From Clostridium sp. KNHs205 (GTDB lineage: Bacteria; Bacillota; Clostridia; Lachnospirales; Lachnospiraceae), in the NCBI RefSeq assembly GCF_000702945.1, contig NZ_JNLE01000005.1, forward strand, positions 434,001 to 498,000: DNA of 64,000 bases, written 5' to 3'. The stretch's first letter is position 1; each line of letters opens with the position of its first letter. Below the pieces are notes generated by a model. That model saw nothing but the letters and a program-made list of their open reading frames with translations. It was not told the DNA's origin and did not search any database. The translations under genes were made by a program, and so were the position numbers. Below, piece after piece: positions 59,614-64,000 of this stretch.

Positions 59614-60051
59614 TTATTCTATATTTGTTATAATTCTTCGCAGCATATTCTCAAACTCAGTTACCTCATTTTCCGAAAAACCTCTATAGAATAACTCATT
59701 CATCCGGTCCGTTACCTTATCATATTCCTCCTTGTAAAGCCTTGCTTTCTCTGTAATGGACACGTAAACCTGCCGACGGTTTTTTGGGTCTGCGGTTCTA
59801 ACTACCAGTCCGCTTTCTTCCATTCTATCCAGCATACTGGTGAGAGTTGTTTTGGCAAGTGATGTAAGATGCCCAATTTCGCTTATAGTAAGCTTTTCAT
59901 TCTCCCATAACACATATAATATTCTTCCCTGTGCACCGTTAAATGCATCTATGCCACTTTCTTTCAGCATTTTTTTAAAGACTCTTCCCTGAAGCTGCTT
60001 GATTTGGGATATCAAAAATCCCCCGTATGTTTTAATATTATCCACCTCCAT
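59614..60051 (-). CDS. MarR-family transcriptional regulator
   Basis: A 145-residue regulator. SEIGHLTSLAKTTLTSMLDRMEESGLV is the recognition helix and RTADPKNRRQVYVSITEKARLYKEE the wing. The ATG at 60051 used here lies just upstream of, and overlaps, the only good ribosome binding site (GGAGG), so the true start may be a GTG at 60045 or an ATT at about 60036. It lies upstream of nothing obvious; the DJ-1 gene is 265 bp away on the same strand. Ligand unknown. Confidence 0.85.
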   Translation of the reverse strand: MEVDNIKTYGGFLISQIKQLQGRVFKKMLKESGIDAFNGAQGRILYVLWENEKLTISEIGHLTSLAKTTLTSMLDRMEESGLVVRTADPKNRRQVYVSITEKARLYKEEYDKVTDRMNELFYRGFSENEVTEFENMLRRIITNIE

Positions 60052-60184
60052 ACCATGTAGTATAGTTTTATATAGTATTATTGTCAAATATATTAAATAT
60101 TTATATTTATTCCCTTTACTCTGGTAATTCCACTATCTGTGTGGTACCAGGCAAAGCATCAGCTGTTACTAGTTCAGCGTTATA

Positions 60185-60214
60185 AAAACGAGCTGGAAAT
60201 ATATTTCCAACCCG
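60185..60214 (-). terminator. Terminator of the DJ-1/PfpI gene
   Basis: On the minus strand ACGGGTTGGAAAT pairs with ATTTCCAGCTCGT, followed by TTTTTAT. Located about 103 bp past the stop. Confidence 0.75.
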
Positions 60215-60316
60215 TTTATTACTTCTAACTATTTTATTACATAACCTTTAATTATAAACTACAATCCATATTATCTAATCTGCAATGACAGCCTTTATAA
60301 GAGACTATTCTTTTCA

Positions 60317-60949
60317 TTATAAATAGATTGTATCCATCAGCTTCAAATAATATTTGGCTTCCTTCGTCTTATAGAGCTTATACCAGGCATCCAGAGTTTC
60401 ATTAGAGAACACCTCTAAAGCTTTCAGAACATGAAGAGAAAATTCCAACGGTGCTATCCCTGAAGCAGTTATCAGCTTTCCATCAGTTACGGCAGTTTCC
60501 TGCCTATAGTACTGTTCTCCCTTATAAACTGGGCAGACACTTTTAAGGTAATCCAGGTCATTGCCTGTATGACAGTTAGAATCCAGCAGGCCTATCCGGG
60601 CAAGACCTACTGTGGCGCCGCAGATTCCAGCAACAATAATCCCTTTCTCTAAACATTCTCCTGCTATTTTTAAAATAGGCTCATGTACTGATTCTGTCCA
60701 GGTATCTCCGCCTGGTAAAATCAAAGCATCTGTGTTTTCAAGCTTCAAAGCATCAGCTTCTATATCCGGCAATATCTTAAACCCTCCCATTGTAGTAACA
60801 GGAGTCCTTTTCGTTCCGACAGTAATAATTTTTGTTGGAGCTATACCTTTCTTATAATATCTGCCCGAATTCAATTCTGCTGTTATATAACCAACTTCCC
60901 AATCTGCCATTGTATCAAATACATAAAGAAACACTATGTTTTTCCTCAT
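60317..60949 (-). CDS. DJ-1/PfpI family protein (class I GATase-like)
   Basis: A 210-residue protein. The nucleophile elbow is IIVAGICGATVGLAR with Cys110; Glu18 (DWEVGYI) is the conserved acidic partner. ALILPGGDTW is the second signature. Members act as chaperones, deglycases, thiaminase-like or peptidase-like enzymes; YoaZ/YdeA-type relatives respond to nitric oxide. ATG at 60949 is preceded by AAAGGAG at 9 bp; a TTG two codons upstream is closer. Substrate unknown. Confidence 0.88.
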   Translation of the reverse strand: MRKNIVFLYVFDTMADWEVGYITAELNSGRYYKKGIAPTKIITVGTKRTPVTTMGGFKILPDIEADALKLENTDALILPGGDTWTESVHEPILKIAGECLEKGIIVAGICGATVGLARIGLLDSNCHTGNDLDYLKSVCPVYKGEQYYRQETAVTDGKLITASGIAPLEFSLHVLKALEVFSNETLDAWYKLYKTKEAKYYLKLMDTIYL

Positions 60950-61084
60950 ACCCAAGATCTCCTTTTTATTATTTAAGCATTCCTAAAACATTCGTCACAT
61001 CCACGGGTAATTTTCATCCATACTCTTTTTTCTGGTTAATTAAACCTCCAGGATTAGCAGCAATGTTCTTCCTTATAATAAAAC

Positions 61085-61115
61085 AGCTTCACTGACAACC
61101 ACTGTCAGTGAAGCT
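61085..61115. terminator. Terminator, perfect 13-bp stem
   Basis: AGCTTCACTGACA (61085-61097) pairs perfectly with TGTCAGTGAAGCT (61103-61115). On the minus strand GTTTTATTA follows. It begins right after the YafY-type stop. Confidence 0.85.
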
Positions 61116-61116
61116 A

Positions 61117-62079
61117 TTATTTTTGATAATATTCCATTAATTCCGATGCAATCGATACAAGCTTTTCCTTTAAACTCTGCGGCTCAATCACTTGTACGGC
61201 TTTTCCATAAGAAAGAAGAAGATAAGGCACATATCCCTGAACTGCTCTTTCATCCAGTAAAAAAACCGCTTGGTTTGGACTGCGCTCTATCACGTGATGA
61301 CCCAAAAACCAATGAATACATAAATCCTCCAGAGCTTCTGACCTGCCGCCTATAATAACAGTTACTAGCTCTGCTTTACTTTCTGAATCCTGCAGTAAAT
61401 TTTGCAGAAAGAATTGCCTGACGGAAAAACTATCCGGCCTTTTAAACCTCACCTGTGTACGGTGTATCCGGGTAATCCGGTCAACTCGAAAACTTCTGAT
61501 TTTCTTTCGCAGCTGGCAGAAACCAACCGTATACCATTTGTTGTTCCAGTAAAGCATTCCATAAGGATCAATTACTCTTATAACCGGTTGTTCTTCTCGT
61601 CCTGAACGGTATTCAATTTCTTCCGAATACTCATTTGCAACAGCAAATTCCAGTTCTTCCAGAGTCTTTTTGACAGACGGGTCAATATCACGATTGATTA
61701 CCTCGAAACCGGTCATGTGGCGATTTAGTATATTTTCCTGTTCTCTATTTAAATACATTTTTAACTTTTGAGTTGCTTTATTTAAAGCTTCACTGAATGG
61801 GTATCCCGCTTCGTTTGCAAATACAGCCCCATGAAGCAATGCCTTTTGCTCTTCAAGATTGAAAACTAACGGTGCCTGAATAAAATTATTCAGTAAAGTA
61901 TATCCGCCGTTCTGTCCTGAATCCGAAATAATCGGTACTCCGCTTTCACAAAGTGAATCAATATAACGATACACAGTTCGTATATTTATCTCTAATTTTT
62001 CCGCTATTTGCTTCGCTGTTATTTTAGTTCCCGAATTTAACATCCATAATATCGCCAGCATATTTCCGTTCTTCGCCAA
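61117..62079 (-). CDS. YafY-type HTH/WYL-domain transcriptional regulator
   Basis: A 320-residue regulator. The N-terminal HTH_11 (NMLAILWMLNSGTKITAKQIAEKLEINIRTVYRYIDSL) is followed by the WYL domain: DPYGMLYWNNKWYTVGFCQLRKKIRSFRVDRI, where WYT-x-G-C and FRVDRI are the hallmark. WYL domains bind nucleic acids or small ligands and control stress or phage-defence genes. No divergent target is obvious; it lies beside a MATE transporter gene, which it might regulate. Confidence 0.92.
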   Translation of the reverse strand: MAKNGNMLAILWMLNSGTKITAKQIAEKLEINIRTVYRYIDSLCESGVPIISDSGQNGGYTLLNNFIQAPLVFNLEEQKALLHGAVFANEAGYPFSEALNKATQKLKMYLNREQENILNRHMTGFEVINRDIDPSVKKTLEELEFAVANEYSEEIEYRSGREEQPVIRVIDPYGMLYWNNKWYTVGFCQLRKKIRSFRVDRITRIHRTQVRFKRPDSFSVRQFFLQNLLQDSESKAELVTVIIGGRSEALEDLCIHWFLGHHVIERSPNQAVFLLDERAVQGYVPYLLLSYGKAVQVIEPQSLKEKLVSIASELMEYYQK

Positions 62080-62237
62080 TCAACCGCCTCCTTTCTTACC
62101 AATCAAAAATAAGCTTTTTTCACTCTGTCCTTCTGCCATCTTTTATGTATCTTCCCTGTAACCCATAGATATACCCTTATCAATACTATAAAAACATGTT
62201 CCGGACAGACCCAAAGCAAGCCGCACCGAAATGCAAA

Positions 62238-62259
62238 CGCTGGGAAGGGAATCCCAGCG
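62238..62259 (-). terminator. Terminator of the MATE gene (probable)
   Basis: CGCTGGGA (62238-62245) pairs with TCCCAGCG (62252-62259); on the minus strand TTTGCATTTC follows. About 32 bp after the stop. Confidence 0.55.
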
Positions 62260-62290
62260 ATGTGCTATTCAATCTATTCATAACCTTATA

Positions 62291-63658
62291 TCAGACTTTA
62301 ATATATTTCCACTTCCCACTATGTACTCTGGTCAGATACATAATCGATCTTGAGCAGAAGTCAAAGAATATACCAATCATAACCGCAGTTAATCCTATAC
62401 CAAACAAATGAATAAGTGCAAAGGACAGGATAACCCTAAAGGCCCAAAGTCCTACAAAGGAGGTAATCATTACATACTTGATATCTCCCGCGGCCTTTAA
62501 GGTTGCTGAACATAAATTTAGTATAGCAAGCAACGGCTCAATTACTCCAAAAGTACAGACAATACCAATGGACTCCTTAATTACAAGAGGATTACTGGTA
62601 TACATACCTGCAAGATATTTTGAGAATATAATCATAAAAATACCAATGACAAAACCCACAATCATTGTAATCTTTAAGCTTTCACGGGAATAGATTTCGG
62701 CTTTCTCATAATTCTTCTCTCCAAGACTTTGTCCTACAAGGGTTGTATTTGCAATCGCAAAACCAAATATCGGGAAGAATGCCAGTGCATTTATATTTAT
62801 TCCAATCTGATAGGCAGCCATAGCAACGGTTCCTAAGGGAACGATAATGATCTGCAGCATAAGAAACCCACCCTGCATTACCGCCTGCTCAATGAAACCA
62901 GGAACTCCTATCTTAATAATTCGCTTAATCATTTCCGGCCTGACTGTATAGTCATCTTTCAGGCTTAGATTCAGCTTAAGCCCTTTGTAATTATATAGAA
63001 CAAAAACTCTGACCACTACACCTACGATTCTTGAAACAGTTACTGCTATAGCTGAACCCACGATACCATATGCAGGTATATGCAGAAAAGGTACACCAAA
63101 TATCAAAGCTGTATTTAATATGATATTTAAAACATTTACCCCGGCAGTAATTATCATTGGAGTCTTTGTATCACCTGCTCCTCTCATGGCTCCGGATACA
63201 ATGATATCCAGTACAAGAAAAGGCAGATTAATAAGTACAATATTAAAATAACTGATTCCTGCTGCGAAAACCTCAGGCTCTGCTTTTCCAAAGAACAGGC
63301 TCAATAAAGGCAAGGAAAACACCCTGCCCATCACTGCCAGAAGCACCCCGACAATGACTGCCATATACCCCGATTGTATTAATGCGCTTTTTGCCTCATT
63401 ATTTTTACCTTCACCGGTTACTCTTGCAATGATAACCGTTGTACCAATTGACAGACCAGAAAAAACTGTTTGCAGGAATCCCATCAGCATATTTACCATA
63501 CCTACAGCAGCAACTGCAAAGATACCTATCTTCCCCATAAAGATAGTAGATACCATTCCTACCATCATCTCAAGTATCTGTTCGGTAATAGAAGGCCATG
63601 CAAGTGAGATTATCTCTTTGTCTGCTCTTTTATCCAGTCGAAACCACTTCTTGTTCAT
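62291..63658 (-). CDS. MATE family efflux transporter
   Basis: A 455-residue membrane transporter, twelve helices. Signatures: SITEQILEMMVGMVSTIFMGKIG (helix 1), TVIIARVTGEGKNNEA after helix 2 (first repeat), and GFIEQAVMQGGFLML in the second repeat. MATE proteins exchange Na+ or H+ for cationic drugs. No regulator is fused or divergent, but a YafY-type regulator gene is 211 bp downstream. Confidence 0.94.
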   Translation of the reverse strand: MNKKWFRLDKRADKEIISLAWPSITEQILEMMVGMVSTIFMGKIGIFAVAAVGMVNMLMGFLQTVFSGLSIGTTVIIARVTGEGKNNEAKSALIQSGYMAVIVGVLLAVMGRVFSLPLLSLFFGKAEPEVFAAGISYFNIVLINLPFLVLDIIVSGAMRGAGDTKTPMIITAGVNVLNIILNTALIFGVPFLHIPAYGIVGSAIAVTVSRIVGVVVRVFVLYNYKGLKLNLSLKDDYTVRPEMIKRIIKIGVPGFIEQAVMQGGFLMLQIIIVPLGTVAMAAYQIGININALAFFPIFGFAIANTTLVGQSLGEKNYEKAEIYSRESLKITMIVGFVIGIFMIIFSKYLAGMYTSNPLVIKESIGIVCTFGVIEPLLAILNLCSATLKAAGDIKYVMITSFVGLWAFRVILSFALIHLFGIGLTAVMIGIFFDFCSRSIMYLTRVHSGKWKYIKV

Positions 63659-63790
63659 TTTCTACCTCTTTTATCCGTATCTGATTTTACGCAACGCATA
63701 CAATTATAAATCAAATATCAATAGGTGGCAATCTGAAAATCTTCAAAAAAGGTCTGGTAGAGTAAAAATAGTTGATTAATCAAGTAAAAC

Positions 63791-64000
63791 TGATATAACC
63801 TTCCAAAAATAGCCTATATAACGTTTTAAGATATAAAGCTTGCAATATTCTGTTTATTACATTTCAAAACAAGTCCATGAAATATTTTAAAAGGGATAAA
63901 GCTTTATAGTAGCTTACGTATTACAGTTCATGACATGTCCAAGCAATATTTTAATATGGTTAAGGTTTTACAGTATCTTATGTATTACAGTTCATGACAT
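63791..64000. repeat. 64-bp tandem repeat running off the right edge
   Basis: TATTACAGTTCATGACAT starts at 63919 and 63983, with a related copy, TATTACATTTCAAAACA, at 63855; the period is 64. AT-rich, no frame, so noncoding. At least 3 copies; the array continues past the window. Confidence 0.75.

Overview
The window looks like chromosomal DNA of a low-GC, Gram-positive, plant-polysaccharide-degrading anaerobe of the Clostridia, most likely Lachnospiraceae. This is inferred from the AT-rich sequence, strong AGGAGG ribosome binding sites, lipobox lipoproteins, a YesM/YesN plus CUT1 sugar-transport locus, a SigI/RsgI pair and many one-component regulators. No rRNA, tRNA, CRISPR array or prophage was seen.

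Layout. 1-3.7 kb: LolD-like ATPase with a large FtsX-type permease (cut by the left edge), divergent from a TetR regulator, with a palindromic operator between them. 3.8-8.4 kb: RNA-metabolism block with two DEAD-box helicases (one DbpA type) around an RsmH-like methyltransferase, then a small HhH protein. 8.7-10.8 kb: MarR-MFS-VOC operon. 10.9-21.8 kb: sugar locus with a GH43 enzyme, a GH31 alpha-glucosidase, a CUT1 ABC importer and a divergent YesM/YesN two-component system. 22-29.7 kb: HxlR, cupin, VOC and truncated AraC genes; a PadR/SEDS-like pair; a GAF-GGDEF cyclase; and SigI/RsgI with a SigI-like promoter in front. 30-36.5 kb: a uracil-DNA-glycosylase-like gene, a lysine-rich repeat ORF, an MGMT-like gene, and a set of a secreted single-cysteine thioredoxin-fold protein, a TcyP-like symporter and a surface protein. 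36.9-39.4 kb: an eroded stretch with three gene remnants. 39.5-45.5 kb: xyloglucan locus (GH74, GH31 alpha-xylosidase, divergent AraC). 45.6-53.3 kb: redox genes, a cysteine desulfurase, a secreted GH16-CBM13 laminarinase and an Rrf2 regulator. 53.5-55.35 kb: a group II intron lodged in the U-tract of a terminator. 55.4-64 kb: membrane protein, lipoprotein, MalT-like, MarR, DJ-1/PfpI, WYL and MATE genes, and a 64-bp tandem repeat running off the right edge.

How the parts work together. Laminarin-type beta-glucan is cut outside the cell by GH16. Imported oligosaccharides are handled inside by leaderless GH31, GH43 and GH74 enzymes. Import is through the CUT1 system, probably switched on by YesM/YesN. 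Most other cassettes are a small regulator next to one or two efflux, redox or VOC genes, often with a visible operator.

Less usual points: two genes (MarR at 10.3 kb, SigI at 28.9 kb) whose only well-placed start is CTG; four different short-period repeats (15, 18, 39 and 64 bp), three of which fall in open reading frames; a GH74 enzyme without a signal peptide; a RsgI with a disordered tail in place of a carbohydrate sensor; and the intron's insertion point. All functions are read from sequence motifs and remembered families; no search was run.
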